Assembly (NCBI GenBank): GCA_018881555.1
Contig: JACAXG010000007.1
Span: 13,001,235-13,065,234 of the forward strand
DNA: 64,000 nt
Reading direction: 5' to 3'
Source of the DNA: Amblyornis subalaris
Lineage: Eukaryota; Chordata; Aves; Passeriformes; Ptilonorhynchidae
The notes beneath the pieces are model-generated. The model was not told where the DNA came from, searched no databases, and saw only the letters and a list, made by a program, of their open reading frames with translations. The translations under genes and the position numbers were made by a program. Shown here in pieces: positions 1 through 14,067 of this stretch (position 1 is the first letter of the stretch; each line of letters starts with the position of its first letter).

Positions 1-3000
1 TCGTGTCTGCAGACTCTGCTGCAAGATCAGAGTCTAATAAGTAGCTAAAGATACAGCAACACTCACTTGAGACAGGTGTTCATCTCAGTTTGTGTGACTC
101 ATTTATGTGCTCTGCATCATTTCCAGGCTTACATCTCACCAGTCTGGGTGAAATGGAACGACAGATACCACTACTGAGACTTTGCAGAAGTGTTTTAGCT
201 CCTGAGGTACTGGAGAATCCTGGAGAGTCAGTCCTGGAGAGTCAATTCTGGGGCATATACCTGCCTGTCTGTTAAAATCTGTTCCACATTATTTTCTCTA
301 GCATCAGATTTAGGAGCCTAAGTCAACTCAGTAATTCCATTCTATTAGCATCACTTACAAAATAATAAACAATTCATAATAAATAATAACAATAAATAAT
401 AAAATAATAGCATATAATGAATAATAATAATTAATAATAAATAACAAAATGCAAAATGCACGTAACACAGGTAACACAAACAGCGACGCCATCATGATGA
501 CTTTACTGACTGGCTTCATTTATATGCAAAATGTTTTGCTCCAGCAAAAGCTACATTTTTCATTATGAAATTACAGTGATAGTAGGCATCTTAGTGCAAC
601 CTACACAAAGGGGGACAAAGGGCAGTCCATAGCCCTTGCAAAGTACATTGCTCTCATCTCCAAGCGTTTCAAAGCAGATGCTCTTCAAAAACACTCCTTT
701 TGATTGTATTTGAGCTGTATTGCTGAGCTCAAATATTCATGAGTATTTAATATGATTATGGATGAGAACATTTATGGTCTTCCTATATTGTGCTTGATGC
801 TTTAAACTGTCATTATAGGCTGCAGCATACCAAATACTTANGAAAAACTCCTTTACTCTGTCGGAAAATGCAGTATTTAAAATCTGTATGAACCCTGTAA
901 GAAAGGTTATGGCTGCATACTCCAATTTGCAATAATGAATTTTTAAACAACAATTTTCAGTACTCAGTTTGCTCCGGATCCTGGATGCACATCTGTTTTT
1001 AAGACTGATGCAGGATTGGGACTGCACTGCCTGAAAACAAATCCATCCACATAATGTTTCAAAGGTCAGTATTACTCACTGAAGAGTTCTTCAGTTTCAT
1101 ATACCCATGTAGGTTCCAAGGCTGCTAAAAACCAAGGAATGACATTCATCCATAACTTCAGATCAGATTTTAATTCTTTCAAGTTCAGCATCTTGAAATA
1201 TCTACAGCTACTCTACAGACAATCTACCACTTTTTCCATATCTAAATATGATATACCTTTTCTCCATATCTAATGCTTTCTTGTTACTCTATGAATCCAT
1301 TATACATAAATAACTGCATCTAACTTCAGCATTNTATCTGGATATCTGGATTTGCCAGACACTTTTCGGGGGATGGAGCAATCCCTCACAATGCTTGAAC
1401 TCTGTTGGAATGAAATACAACCAAGTTAATGAGGGCCTGAACGATGGAGGCCNCACCCACAGATCATTGTTTGAGAGAGCAGCCAAAAATGGGTGCAAAT
1501 GGCTCCTCTGCTTACTCTAACTGGTAGACCTCATGTCTTCCCATCCCAGCCAANGGACAGGATGAGTGCAGCAGCTGCTCTCATACCCAGCTCCAAGAGA
1601 ATAGAGAGGAGGAGAGAAAACCCAACTGGTGCTCTCCTTTCCAGCAGGGAGAGCTGAGCAGAGACAACACAGCAGGATATTACTAAGGCTATATCTCTAG
1701 AGGAGCTGAAATTCAGGTCAATGGACAATAACTTCCTCCAAGAGTAACCACGCTGCAAGTGTTAATACTCTACACAGATTAGCCCAGGGACAGAAAAGAC
1801 AATTATTTATGTTCCTTCGTGCTCATTGTTCCTCAAGGGCTGTATTTCTCAATATACTTGACCTTTGCCTTCCATCACAATAAATCTGAACAATCCAAGT
1901 TGGGAGAAAACAGTGAACCAAATCTCAAATCTTTTTTTGAGCTGTTTGACCTTGCCCTTTACATATTCCTTTATCTTACATCACACTTCGTTACAAGGAA
2001 TGCAAATAGCCATTTTTTCCCTTCCTCTATTCATTAGAAATGCAGAAAGCACATGATAACCNTTCCTTAGAAAAGCACCAGTGCAGTTTGTCAAACAGCA
2101 AGTAAGGAAGCAGGGGAAGTAACGGATAAGATAAAAGCAATAAGGGTTGAAAGTTTAGGANATGAGGACAGAGGACATTACAGAGGACATGATGTAGAAA
2201 AACAGAATGAGATTAAGAGAATTAAAATGAAATCTAAATATCTGGAAAGTAGCCAAACAGTAAGATTTATTCAACTGTTAAACAACTTTGGTTATGGAGT
2301 AGGAGATACTATGCTTAAGTAGCTAAAATGTCACTAAAAATACTTTGCCAAAAGAAATCCTTCACTATCAGCAGATGGGCTTTATCTTCTCTGACACTGT
2401 GCATTAACTACAGACTCAACATTAATTTTAGACATGAGTGTGAATTTCCAACAGAAAAATCTCAGCTCTTCCAGCTTCAGCAATGTAATTGCTGACAAGT
2501 TGGATGCTGAGCCTTCTTTCCTTGTCGTGGAGAAACCCCCCATACACTGCTCTGAACAAATAACACAAAGCCAGGAGCATTTGCTTCAGCTCCTGCCAAT
2601 ATTTAATTTCTGCAGCCACCATCTCCACGGGCTGCCTGCAGCCATAGAGAGACAGTGCCTTGCCAAGCAGGCTTCAGGCAGCCTTACTGTGGAGCTCTGA
2701 ATTGTGTTCTCAGGATCTCTCTCTGGATGCTTGGCCAACCAACTGGCTAAGCCCAACACCTAAAAACACTGCTGCAAGTTCTTTCCTCCCCCTATCAAAT
2801 CTTTGTTGATACATANGGCCACAGTTCCAGCAATATATGACTGCATCCATGAACAGAGGAGAAAAGGGTATTTGAATTGTTGCTCACAATCTTTGTGTCT
2901 GGACCACAATCCTGAACTGCCTTGAAAAGATCAAGACCTGATGAAACACATAGGTGAATTACCAGATGGTGAAACTTGGTTTAAATAAAAATCTACATCC

Positions 3001-4903
3001 ATAATTCTGACCTATTTGGGTCTTTAAAAAACACACTAGCCATTTGTTAAGTGTCAAGCCTTGCTTTCACTGCCTCTTTTTCCACATGAGCATTTATTTC
3101 AACACGTGTCACATCTGCTGGGCTGGTTACACTCATACAGCCACATGAGCCCTTGGGATTTCACCTCCAGTGAACTCTGTCTTTCTCAGTCTTCTGCAAT
3201 GGAATGAGGTGATTCCGTCCCTGTACCTTACAAAAACTGTTATATCCTTTCAATGCCATCTTAGGAGCAGAGATCAGTCGTGGCAANAACTATACAGCTT
3301 TTAAGATATATGCTTTGGTTTCATATTAGGAATACCAATTGCAACTCTGAGCCGCAACTCTCTGCATTCTACACCAAAAAATAGGCACAGCTAATTTTTA
3401 AACTCTCCTGAAAGATGTGATGAGTAAACTAAAAGTTAATCTAATGGCCACTTGGGAGCTTGAGTCATAGAGATTTAGTCATTGAACTAAAATTCTTCTA
3501 ATTTATTTTGTTTGTTCTCAACTCTACTAATACATTTAGACAGAAATTCCCAAACTGCCCATAAAAATGCAAGTTTAAAAAATTGTTTTGCTTTTCCTTG
3601 CCAGAAATTTGCAGTATTGTGCTTCCAGTAATTCTCATATTCATGCATTCCCACACATACTACTGTCTTTTGAGTATTCTTTCTTTTGGAGAGGAAAACA
3701 ATTCTTCTCAAAATATACTTTATCTTTTTGTACTAACACAGCAAATGCTTTAATCCTGAAATTCACCTTCATCATCCACCACCTACATCTTAAGATAAGG
3801 CAGCTATGTAGTCACTAGGACAAGCTTTAGTTCAAGTGTCTCATTTCTGCATGTTCCCTCCCTAATCAATGGAAAAAGATATGCTCCTTCAAAAGACAGC
3901 AGTCAGCATCTAGCCTAGGTATGTGGAACTGTCTCATATTACAGAAACCCAATTTCTGTTTTCTCTCTTTAAAGAAATCTACTTCATTCCTAGAGGAAGC
4001 TATGGGAGATACTCTCATTAGGGAATTAATCTAATGTAAGTCTTACTAGGCAACTCAGTATTATCGCAGAACGAAATTTTACAAAGATCAATACAGCAAC
4101 AAACAAATCCAACACTGATACAAGGAACTCGCTTATCTCTTCTTGGTGGTATCACACATCTTTCAAGACTGATGACTGACCTAAACTGCCTAGGTGTCTC
4201 CCACATCTTGCATCCTGGATGCCAGCCAGTGGGTCCATTGCAGAGGTGAAGGTGCCAACGCTGCACTGCATCACAGCAGTGACTCTACAGAAACCTTCTC
4301 ACTGAAGTGTTTTCTTGCACCCGGAAATAACTACTCTTGCTACTGCTGCAAGCTCCACTAGCACATAAAACACGTCTTCACCAAGCTCCAGAGCAGGTTC
4401 TGAATACACTAGAAAGACGGAGAGCCCAGAATCATTGGCATCTGAGGACAGACACCAGATCACAAGGCCAAATGTGCAGACAGTAGGCAGCATTCATCTC
4501 TAGAAATTAGACAGCACCTGGGTGCTGCACTGGAGTCCTTTTCTGCCAGGTATCCTTTGTCAAAGCCTTCTGCAGAGAAGCATTCACATTAACTGATGGC
4601 AAAGGAAGAAATCTGTATGAACACAGGCCTCCTCACACTAATACAGTCTGAAGGCCTTTCATGGTTATACTACTGCTCTGCTACCAAGGCAGCAATACAA
4701 AACTGACTAACAGTTTAGCAAAACGGCAAGAGGAAATGCGAGAGCAACTCCACTCCATTTGGCTCAAAAATAGCTTTAGCACTAAAGCTTAACATGGAAC
4801 CCCAGTCGTTGCCTCCATTTGATCTCCCTGACAAATTACAAGTTCTGAGCTTCATTTCTGGCCATCTGCCAGCATACAGGGAAAAGTAAAAACCCCAACT
4901 TAC
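1..4903 (-). other. FAM13A intron after exon 4 (partial); no coding sequence seen
   Basis: The interval begins at the exon 4 donor (GTAAGT on the minus strand, first base 4903) and runs off the left edge. It is AT-rich. Its open frames are short and match nothing I recognise. The only repeat I can name is the TAA-rich tract at 357-450. Confidence 0.7.
357..450. repeat. TAA-rich simple sequence
   Basis: About 94 bases made almost only of A and T, with repeated AAT/TAA units broken by single substitutions. It is an imperfect trinucleotide low-complexity tract inside the FAM13A intron. Confidence 0.85.
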
Positions 4904-5084
4904 TGAAAGCAGTTTGGTCCAAATACNGTGGCAAGGTTGCAAAGATTCATCCTGTTCTCTACATGGTGTTCAGCAACCTTTATCAGGAACTGGCACAGAT
5001 ACTTCAGCAGGCAGTAATGAGCATCAGGCAGTTCTTTAAGGAGTTCTTTCAAGTAACTTTCCTTCTGCATGTCGTTTCTAGAGT
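4904..5084 (-). CDS. FAM13A: FAM13A coding exon 4 (second half of the RhoGAP domain)
   Basis: The 181-nt exon completes Asp143 (2 nt), encodes residues 144-202 and leaves two bases (CA) of a split codon. The acceptor follows a pyrimidine-rich TTTTCCCTAG; the donor is GTAAGT. The translation holds the hallmark helices of a RhoGAP domain: a Leu-Pro-Asp-Ala-His-Tyr segment, then Leu-Lys-Tyr-Leu-Cys-Gln-Phe-Leu, then Asn-Arg-Met-Asn and the Asn-Leu-Ala-Thr-Val-Phe-Gly-Pro-Asn motif that closes the GTPase-binding face. The N at 4927 falls in the third position of an ACN codon, so the residue is threonine whatever the base, as in the family. Residues around the split codon allow His or Gln. Confidence 0.97.
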
Positions 5085-8000
5085 CTAGGGAAAACAAGAG
5101 AAGAAAAAACATATGTATATGGTTTTCTTCATTGCTGCCAATTCACTTACATTGGTGAGCAAGCAGNGGGAGCTAAAATTCACTCCTGCTTCTGCTCAGA
5201 GACACACAACTCCTCAATTTTCCTCAGGGAAGGTGCATGTTTCTCCTGAGGCTCACCCTGNCCACCACTGGTGCTGTTTCATGCTTACCTTTACTCTGTA
5301 ACCTTTTCCCTAAGCAGATTCAGCACCTACTAACAGTCAGCTAAGAGCTTTAGAGCATGTTTATCCCCACCTGTCACATAGCTAAATCTGCTTTAACTCC
5401 CTCTCTACCAGATCTCTGGGTTCAATGCTTCTGGATGTCATCTCTACTTCCCAAACCCTTCTCATACTATTAGCTTCCCTTCCCAGGAAAACCTTCAAAA
5501 ATAAGAAAGCAAGACCAGTAAAGCAAGGAGTCTCCTGAAATGCATAGTGTTAGATAACAGTACTCTAGCACCTTCTGTAGGTGACAGCTCTGCTAAATCT
5601 TAGGCAAGGAGTCTTGTTTATGGAAAGAGAAGACTGTTCAGAGCACTGCCACATTCCAAAAGGAGCCAAAAAGTGGCCTCATGAGAGAGTAGCCTTGTTA
5701 TACTGTGCANTCTTCTTCAGTTGCATGAACTTCACAGATGCTGTGTTTATACAGTCCCATGGTGAACACAAGCTTGGCCTCACACATAGCTGCCGCTTAA
5801 TTGTGCCCTGCTGCTGGAATTGAACTCACACGCAAAATTCTTTACTCCCCTCCTCCATCCCAAAAACAGTTTCAAAAAAGTGGTTGGTACCCACCAAAAT
5901 CTTGGGTTTCCATGTTCATAAAAGTGAAGTTTTGAAAACAGTATTGCTTTCCCTTTATACCAAAACAGGATGTGTTAATGCTTGGAAATATTAATTTCTA
6001 CTCTCCACAAAAATGAAATGCCACNGAAACCTTCACATGTGCATAAAAACCCTAAGGACTTTGCAACAGCATTTTCAGATAGAAGACCTCAGGCTGCAAA
6101 GGTTTTCCTCACTGATCTAATTATAAGCAGTGTCCATTAACATGAGGCCATCTGTGCATTTCTACTACTTTTTTCTTTATTTATCAGCCTCATGGGTTGT
6201 TGGTGCGAGTGCTGTAAGACTGTTGTGACATAATTGCTTTTCCTTTAGATGTACTGTAAGGTTTAAAAACAGTTCTAGTGGTTGGAAGGGTGTCTTTATT
6301 CCACAGAGCCAAGGTGAGATCATGCTAAATGGTAACCTCCTGCGTTCTGTGTAAAAGGCTGCCTTGTCCCAAAGTAGCTGCTGGCTTACCATGGGACTAC
6401 AGCCNTCTTCCCCACGCTTAGGGTAACAAGGGATTTTTGTACTCAGAGGATGTTATGATCCTTAGCAAGGAGATTCACCCAGCATTCAATCAAAACCAAA
6501 CCTTGCTCAGCCTTCAAGACTCGTTTTTAGTCAAGAAGATGTAATAGAACAGGCTGCATCTGAAACAGCTGAGGAAATAGGTGCTGTTCTGCTGTATGCC
6601 CTGCTAGCAGCATGCAGAGAAGACTGGCAGAAAAACATCCCATGGGTAGTGTTGCAGGAAAAAAGAACATTTTACATTTGCTCCACGTTTTCTGGAGAGA
6701 AAAAAGGGAGGGAAAACAAAAATCTTTGAACACAGTTTAAAGTATGTATAAATACTTCAGAAGTTTCATCTTTGTTTTTAGTTTTCATTTCCCAGAAATA
6801 TTCCAGGGCTGGACTGATCACAATTCCAGGAGTAGAGTGCTTTGAAAAGTGGTGAGCTGTGAAAATTAGCAGTCTGTATAAAAATATATGGAAGTGACTC
6901 CTGAGAACTCAACCATTAAGTTGCAATATTATTTCTGTTTTACAATCAGACATTTTTTGTGGCTAATAAACAGGATTTATCCTGCAAATAGTTTGGGAAA
7001 CAAATTAGTTTTTCATACACATACTTGCCCCCCTTCATACAGCTGAAACTTGAGGGACTTCATCTGCTTCCAAGCTTAGGATTCCTGCTTTACCTAACAT
7101 AAATAATACTGTACATGGTGAGAGAAGCCTTTTTAAGTTTTATAGGCATTCTGAATTCACTTTTATGTATCTGTTTTGGTACCACAGACTTAGTATGAAT
7201 TCTTTCATCACAGCAGACCAAAGTCTAAAATGCCAATCAAATTACAGGACCACACATTTCAACCAACTGATTAATTATATCCTTTCTTTGTACAGCTAAG
7301 AAATTAGCTCCTTCAGAAAAGTCAAATACCAAATATGCATGAAATGGATGAGGAAAAAAATATTATTTTCTTGCTTATCACAAGCGTTTCTTCCAAAAAA
7401 ATTTTTTTAGAGCTATAAAGAGTAAAAACCAATCATGACTTTGCTACTAGCAATCAGCTTGGCAACAGCAAGAAATCTGATCTATTATTTTATTTCTGCA
7501 GTAAAATTTCAGGATGCTTCTGAAGTCTGTATTAAATGGAATAACAATAAGGAATTTCAGTGCATTTGTATTTGCACTGATCAAAGTGGACTGTACAATC
7601 TGACTTGATTACTAATTATCTTTTTATGAAGCTTAAAGAAAAACAAAACACAACTAATTTCCATACAGCCAGAATATTAAAATTCACCTCCTAACATACT
7701 TTTCTTTAGATAACAAAGCAACTAGCACAGAGTGTTTTCTACTACAAATTGCTCGCAGTTATGATAAGAAAAGCCAAAGCCATCTCTCAGAAAAAATGTG
7801 CCTCTTCCATGACCATCACCCCACCATCTAATTGGGAATGTCCTTGATAACTAATTGCCTCTCTGAGTCTCCCTCTGGGGCTTTAGATTGATGGGTACTT
7901 TTTCGTTAGCTGAAGGAATTTCCATCCCTTCCAAACTAGAAAGATGCTAATAACCACCACAGAACATTCCGAACACAGGTTTGCACTCTGACAACAAACA

Positions 8001-11000
8001 GAGCTGTTGGGCTTGTGGCCTTGGTTGTATTTGGTGGGTAGGATGTTCATTAACCATGACGTATTATGTGGTGTGAATCACCATCAAAAATGTTTATTGC
8101 TAGGCATAGCCAAATCTTTGTTCATTTCTGTACTTTCAAGAATAGAGACAGATACCAGATCTTAAGATCTTGAGAAATTACCCTAATTGAAGGACACAGA
8201 AACACTGAGTAACATGAGGCAGCAAACCCCATTTACTGAGCTATCAAATTCCTTGTCCTTGTGAAATGGCAGAAAGCAAATAGGGCTTTCCTCTCTCTCC
8301 TCCTTCTCTGGTGAAAAAACAAGAGAAGGAACTCAAGTTTACATTCCAAAACGATCAAAAAATCAAAACCAATTTGTTGATTCTCCTGGTGATGACATTT
8401 CATGGATTTCAGCTTTATTTTTAAGAATTCCTATTATAATTTGTGGTGAATCTAGACATGGTATTCCAGGCACTTTGTACGTTTTTCAGGATAAGTGCTC
8501 CTCTGCTATCCATGACCATATTTCTTCAATTATAACAGCTTTTCAACTTTTTAGAGAGCAAAAATAGTCTTCAGTCACAATAACAACTAATTCTTTGCGG
8601 GATTCCTCCTTCGTTTCAGTTTGTTTCAAAGTCAGTCACTAATGTTTACTCAGCTGGTACTGACCATCAGAAAAACATTAGAGCACCAGAGTNGTTTATG
8701 CTACTCATGACTTTCAAGCGCAGCACATCCAGCTCTTTTGAAAATTTTGCCCAATACAGCATAGGCAAGGAGAAAGGAGTAAAATAAGAATGAAGGCTAA
8801 GGGGAGGGTGTTCTCAAGGCAGACAAACACATTCACCTTTTTATTTTGGGAGCCTTCCAAAAGTCATGTGCAATAGACAGCGTCTCAGGAGAGGCCTGCA
8901 AGAGAAGTCTAGCTAGATGTGCAGCCAGGAAGGGCTTGAAACCAAAAATGAAATAGCAGGGATTGAGCTGAGGAAGGGAACAAAACCAGCAGCCTCAGGC
9001 CATGTCTAGGCTCAGCAGCCGGAGGCACAGTGACACAGGCCAAGGANCAAGGAAGCCAGCAAGACCAGTTGGCACCTCAAAGCTGAACTAGGGACTCACT
9101 ACTGAGGTACAAGGCAAGGAGACAATTGAAAAGGACAGGCAGTCTCTCCAAAAATGTTAATTAACTAGAAACAGGAGTCTCAACAGTGTAGGAGGTACAG
9201 ACACATTTGTGAGGGTGTTTTCAGTCTCATTTAATTTCAGAATACACCCACGGATCACAACAAGAGGGACACATTTTCCAGCAGTTCATGCTCCTTCTGA
9301 ACATATTGAGCATCTTTGGCATACTAGAGACACAATCTAATTCCCCAATTCATCTCTCTTCACGTTACTCCTTCCCCCTGTGGGACATGTGGAACTAAAG
9401 GTATGCATGCCGGCAAACAGGTGTTTTGCTCATGTCTCAAATGGTCTGACCCCAAACAACTCCAGTCTGGAAGCACCGAAACCACATTATCATAGTGCCA
9501 TGCCCTAGCCAATTATCTGTGCTGTGGGGTGAGAAGAGAGGCTACTGCTCAGTGTCTGCATAGCTTCCAGCTGCCTTGCATACTACCAGACGGGAGGGCA
9601 GACAGAAAAGCTTACATCTGTTGGCAGCTATCAATGTGCCCTAGGAAGCTGATCTTTGGCACAGAGGCACCAGGTCGTACATGGCAGTACCATGGCACCC
9701 ACTGGGCTGTCAGAGGAATAAAAGCATTTCTTTCCACCTCCACAATCTATGGGAAGTGGGACTCCAGTCTCTCTCTGCCAAGAAACAATCTGCTTCAGGC
9801 ACGATCCTGCCNCAGAGGGAAAAAAATCACGCCTTGTTGCCACCAGTAGCACAAATGTTGTAAGTCCTAATCGTAAGAAGGCTGTCATCAAAATCCAGCT
9901 TGAGACACCTCGCTCTCTATCATTATGGCACTTTGCAGGGCTGTATTTATGCCTCGTTCCAACATACTGGAGGAAGAGCACTCTCGTTTCTTTTGCAACT
10001 CTAGTGAGTGCCATCTGCATAAAAAATCCAGTTCCAAGAGTTTTTACTGCATAACAAACATCATCTGCATGTGGAAAACAAAAGTTATTTNTCTAGTTTG
10101 GAACTAGCTCTGATAACACTAAAATGACAATAAAAGCCAAAGGAAAAGATTAAAATCATGTCACAAGAGCCTAGAGAGCCACAGATATCTAATGAATCNG
10201 ATTTGGTGCACTGCTGCAGTTACCACGGTTAAAAGGTCAGCTCTCATCTATTCACTTTCACAGTCACTGTTCAGATTGAAATTTGACCTCAACACAAGCT
10301 GTATTTTTGGTTCTGCTTGTCCATGTAACTCAAACAGCTGCTGGCTACTAAGTGTTCTGTAAACTGACCTGTTGATCCGGAAGAGAGCTGCTCCTTCACT
10401 TCCACTGCCTCCCATCCCTCTCCCTGAAACCAGCAAGGCTGTTCACAGGCACCAGACAAAACCATGCCAACCATGGCAGGTTGTCAGCAGAAGGAGGTAT
10501 GTGAAATAGAACTCACATCTAGCTGCTGCCCACTNAAAAATATAAATCCTATAGGATGGACCAATGTCAAGAAGCAGAGTGACAAAACAGCACTTAATTA
10601 GACTGAGTACCTAAGGAAGACAGGGTCCACATTTCACTGTACCTCCCCTGGAGGAGGGAATGAAACGACAACAACAAAGAAGAAATTTACAGGAGGGAAA
10701 AGCTTTCTGTATGCTAAAAAGCAAAAGTACAATAGCACCCTGTCTTGATGAAAGCAAGTGACCTGTGAAAGACCTGTGAAAGAGGTAAGAGCTGTACATA
10801 CAGTTCTTAGTAAGTACAAATATCTTAAGAGTCAGTGATCACGATATAGGAGATAAGGAATGAAAAGCAAGAAGGAATAAACAAGCTCAGGCAGGGATTG
10901 CTGTATGGGAGCAGCTGATTTCTTCCTCCAGAGGTTTCTCTAAGTACAGCCCATTTCGCATGGGCAGGCACAGCTCTGCTCTGCAGTGAAGCCTCAGCCA

Positions 11001-11375
11001 CAAAAGAGATTGTAATGAACATTTTTTACCGCAGGACTGCCTGCAAGGANCATCCTTCGTATTTGTTAGGCGAACCTGAGACGAGCAGCCAGCACCAAGA
11101 TCATTATCAGTGTGTCTGTCCCTGGCCTGCACTTGCTACACACATCTCCAATCAACACCATTCACAGAGGGAGGCCCTTCTCAGCTCCCACTGCCCCTGT
11201 CCTTCTCCAAGGGCAGAGAGAGAATGTCAGGACACACCTTCACAATACACTATGTGATGTTATGGAACCGCATAGCCTCAGCATTTCGCCGAACATTTAT
11301 ATAAANAGCAATGCCTTAAGATTTGGGGGCAGCATGCAGAGCTCTGTTTCACATGACACTGCACAGGCTGCAGAC

Positions 11376-11402
11376 AGCAATGCTACCAGCAATGCTACCA
11401 GC
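11376..11402. repeat. 12-bp direct tandem repeat (2.25 copies)
   Basis: The unit AGCAATGCTACC occurs twice back to back and is followed by the first three bases of a third copy. It is a short local duplication in intron 3 with no evident function. Confidence 0.85.
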
Positions 11403-13736
11403 AAACCAGCTACGTGGACTTCCTGAATATCAAAGNTACAGGTTCTCTCTTTCATAAAAGGGCAGATTATTTCCCTTTGATTTGGTAATAAATTCTGCAA
11501 CTGGAATTGAAAAGGAAAAATTTGTAATTTTCACTCCAGCTATTTTTAACTAGAGGAATCACTCTCTAACCATTTTTATAGTAAATAAATATGTGTTCTT
11601 CTCAGGCCAAGATCTCAACTGGCTTAAAAAATGCTGATAACAATCCCTAAAAATATACCAAACGAAATCTAACATAATCCTAAAAAAACATTTCCCNTGC
11701 AAAGCTTCAACAGCAGGGAATAGAGAGGTTTTAACAGAGTTTGTATTTGCCTTCGCTGTAGACATGCAACAAAGCAGCTTCAGATTCAAAGTTATTTTTT
11801 AATAACCTGTTGGCTCAGAAACAGTTTGACCTACTCTCTTCACAGTTTACAAAAAGAACACCCAGACACGTACTCTCTTGGCACCATTTTGTAACCAATA
11901 CCCTTGCACATACTTTGATAAGTGAACAGATAAATCTGCAATCCTGCACAGCTGGTTGATCATTTAACTGCAAGCAAATGCCCACCTACCACTTAAGCTA
12001 ATCTTAACATGATGAAAGTCATCAGTGCCTTTCATAACTACTCATTTATGCTGTATTTTCCAGGACATGAAAAACCCTTCAAGCTTTCTTCAAGCTTTAC
12101 AAAAGCCTTCCCCTTGCCATAATAGTCAACTGGCATATTTCAAATAAGATTTTTTTTTCCCTAATCAAAATTATAATGGGACTAAACTGGATCTTATTGT
12201 GCAATACAGGCAAACTTAGCTATGAAGACACATCACAGTCGGACGGACTTTTGCAGAACTGGATTCATAGGTTACACCAGCAAGTTTTTTTGGAAACAAG
12301 AAAGTTTGATGAGTTCATCTGCTAAGTAAGGATATCCATCTCATCTCCCTAGAAAGTACTGGGGGGATTTTGCCTTTCCTGTGGGAAGATGAAACGAATT
12401 AAACTTTCCACAAACACCACAAATAGCACTGTTCACAAAGTACATCAGCAGTTCCTGGTGCAATATATCAATATGACCTTTGTGGGGGCAGGGATATAGA
12501 ACAGCAGAGGTGTGACTTATACTAAATTTACACCTAAACTGTGGTTTATGAGAAGAACATAAATACAGCTCATGAGTCAGATCTGGTGAAATCTAAAAGA
12601 CCCCAAAGAAAGCACAGCAATGACCAGAAAAAAGGGACTTTCTAAAACAACAGCACCTTCCCACACAACACTTCCTGAACTCTACCTTTGTGTCCCAGAC
12701 AACTTTACTAAATAAGGAAGGTATTTTACACAGCCCACATACAACCTAATTACAGCTGAAATGTCTGCACTCAAGGTAAAGCACAAAGCTCTCCCCCAGT
12801 GCACCATCAACACTCTACAGCCCAAAAAACAAAAGAAAGAAAACACACGGCAGTGTTCTCCTTTCTCTAGGAAACGGCTAAACTTCCTCTCCACTGAAGG
12901 CAAGAAAAGTGGGAGACCTCAGCACAAGAGTGTGAGAACTTTGCACCATCTTGCACTAGGGATGCATGTCAGAAGGCATGTTCCTCCTCTGCATCATGCA
13001 TCACATGTGCTCTTAACAGTAAAGCANGGAAATCTTTAGTAACTTGACCCACTCACTTTGCAGCTTCTTAGGAAAACACAAAGAAGTGTCGACCGCCTGC
13101 AGCAGGAGCGATGAACTGTCACTGACCCACATCGTGAAGGAACAGGGCAAACCACTGCTTATTCCAATTCCACCTAACACCACCAGAGATTGTCAGATAC
13201 AGACAAGCTAGACCGAAACTTGCACAAATGACTTCTCAACTTCCCACAGCAGAAGCGGTGTTCTTTCCTATGGTTAATCCACCACTTGAAGGTGGATGAG
13301 GGGGTGTGAAAAGAAAGAAAAAAAGAAGTCTTCCAGGTTGTGTGCTATGACAGGGAATGAAAGATAAAGTCTGATGTTACTTGCAAACTGGCTCCTTTTC
13401 TTAATGGACAATCACATTACTTAGTGAGAAGCAGAAGCTTTGGCAGCGTATGCTTTTGTCCCAGTCTGAGTAGCAGANGAAGTTCTAACTTTTCAGAGTC
13501 CATTACAATGAAACTGCCAGAAACCACCCCGGCAAACAGAAGCAAATCTGTGTCCTAAGGAGACTGCAGTTATTGTCTACAAGCTTAGTCAAAGAAACCA
13601 GCTGATCATTTCAGTTTTTATTCAACAGATATAACTGGATTAGAAAATCATAAATAGTCCAGACTTTACCAAACACATAAGAAGCATTTTTCTGCCTCCT
13701 GTAACAGAATTGCACATCTGGGAGCAGGTAAGAGCT

Positions 13737-13741
<5 letters not shown>

Positions 13742-13775
<34 letters not shown>
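13742..13775. repeat. Poly-A homopolymer, 34 bases
   Basis: An uninterrupted A run on the plus strand (poly-T in the FAM13A transcript), starting 83 bases downstream of the exon 3 donor. It may be the tail of a retroposed copy or simple slippage. No retrocopy body was recognised beside it. Confidence 0.95.
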
Positions 13776-13780
<5 letters not shown>

Positions 13781-13857
13781 ACAAAGTAGGTAAATTAAGA
13801 AACTAATTGTCCAGAAAGGAACTGCACTGAAGGATGGAGATTTTACCTCTCACTTAC

Positions 13858-14067
13858 CCTGGTAAAGCTGAATGAACCTGGGATGTAAGGCAGACGTGAT
13901 AATGCCATCTGGCAACTCTCTCAAAAATAGTTTCAGCAGACTGGCTGCTGAGTACACATCACCATCTTTAACAAGTTCCACCTCTTCTCCACGCTCGTAC
14001 TGCAGGCGCAGCTGCTCTACCATTTTCATGCTGCCGTTCACCCTGAAGAGGCCTTCCTGCGTCATAC
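13858..14067 (-). CDS. FAM13A: FAM13A coding exon 3 (RhoGAP arginine-finger exon)
   Basis: The 210-nt exon supplies the last two bases of Gly73, residues 74-142 and the first base of Asp143. The acceptor is TGATTACAG and the donor GTAAGT. The translation opens with Met-Thr-Gln-Glu-Gly-Leu-Phe-Arg-Val-Asn-Gly. This is the RhoGAP signature, in which the arginine (about residue 81) is the finger that enters the active site of a Rho-type GTPase. It continues with Lys-Asp-Gly-Asp-Val, then a helix ending in Leu-Phe-Leu-Arg-Glu-Leu-Pro, also typical of the fold. Reading upstream from the acceptor adds a spurious Met-Ile-Thr that is really intron. Confidence 0.97.

Larger units (their letters stand above)
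5085..13857 (-). other. FAM13A intron 3
   Basis: This 8.8-kb intron lies between exons 3 and 4. Its open frames are short and overlap on both strands (for example around 9.5-10.1 kb and 10.9-11.4 kb), with no recognisable protein. It contains a 12-bp tandem repeat at 11376 and a 34-base poly-A run at 13742. I see no RNA gene or identifiable transposon in it, although old, unrecognised repeats are possible. Confidence 0.75.

Noticed and set aside
9529..10107. Cluster of overlapping 60-129 codon frames on both strands in FAM13A intron 3
   Set aside because: Frames on opposite strands compete over the same bases, and none resembles a protein family or continues across splice sites.
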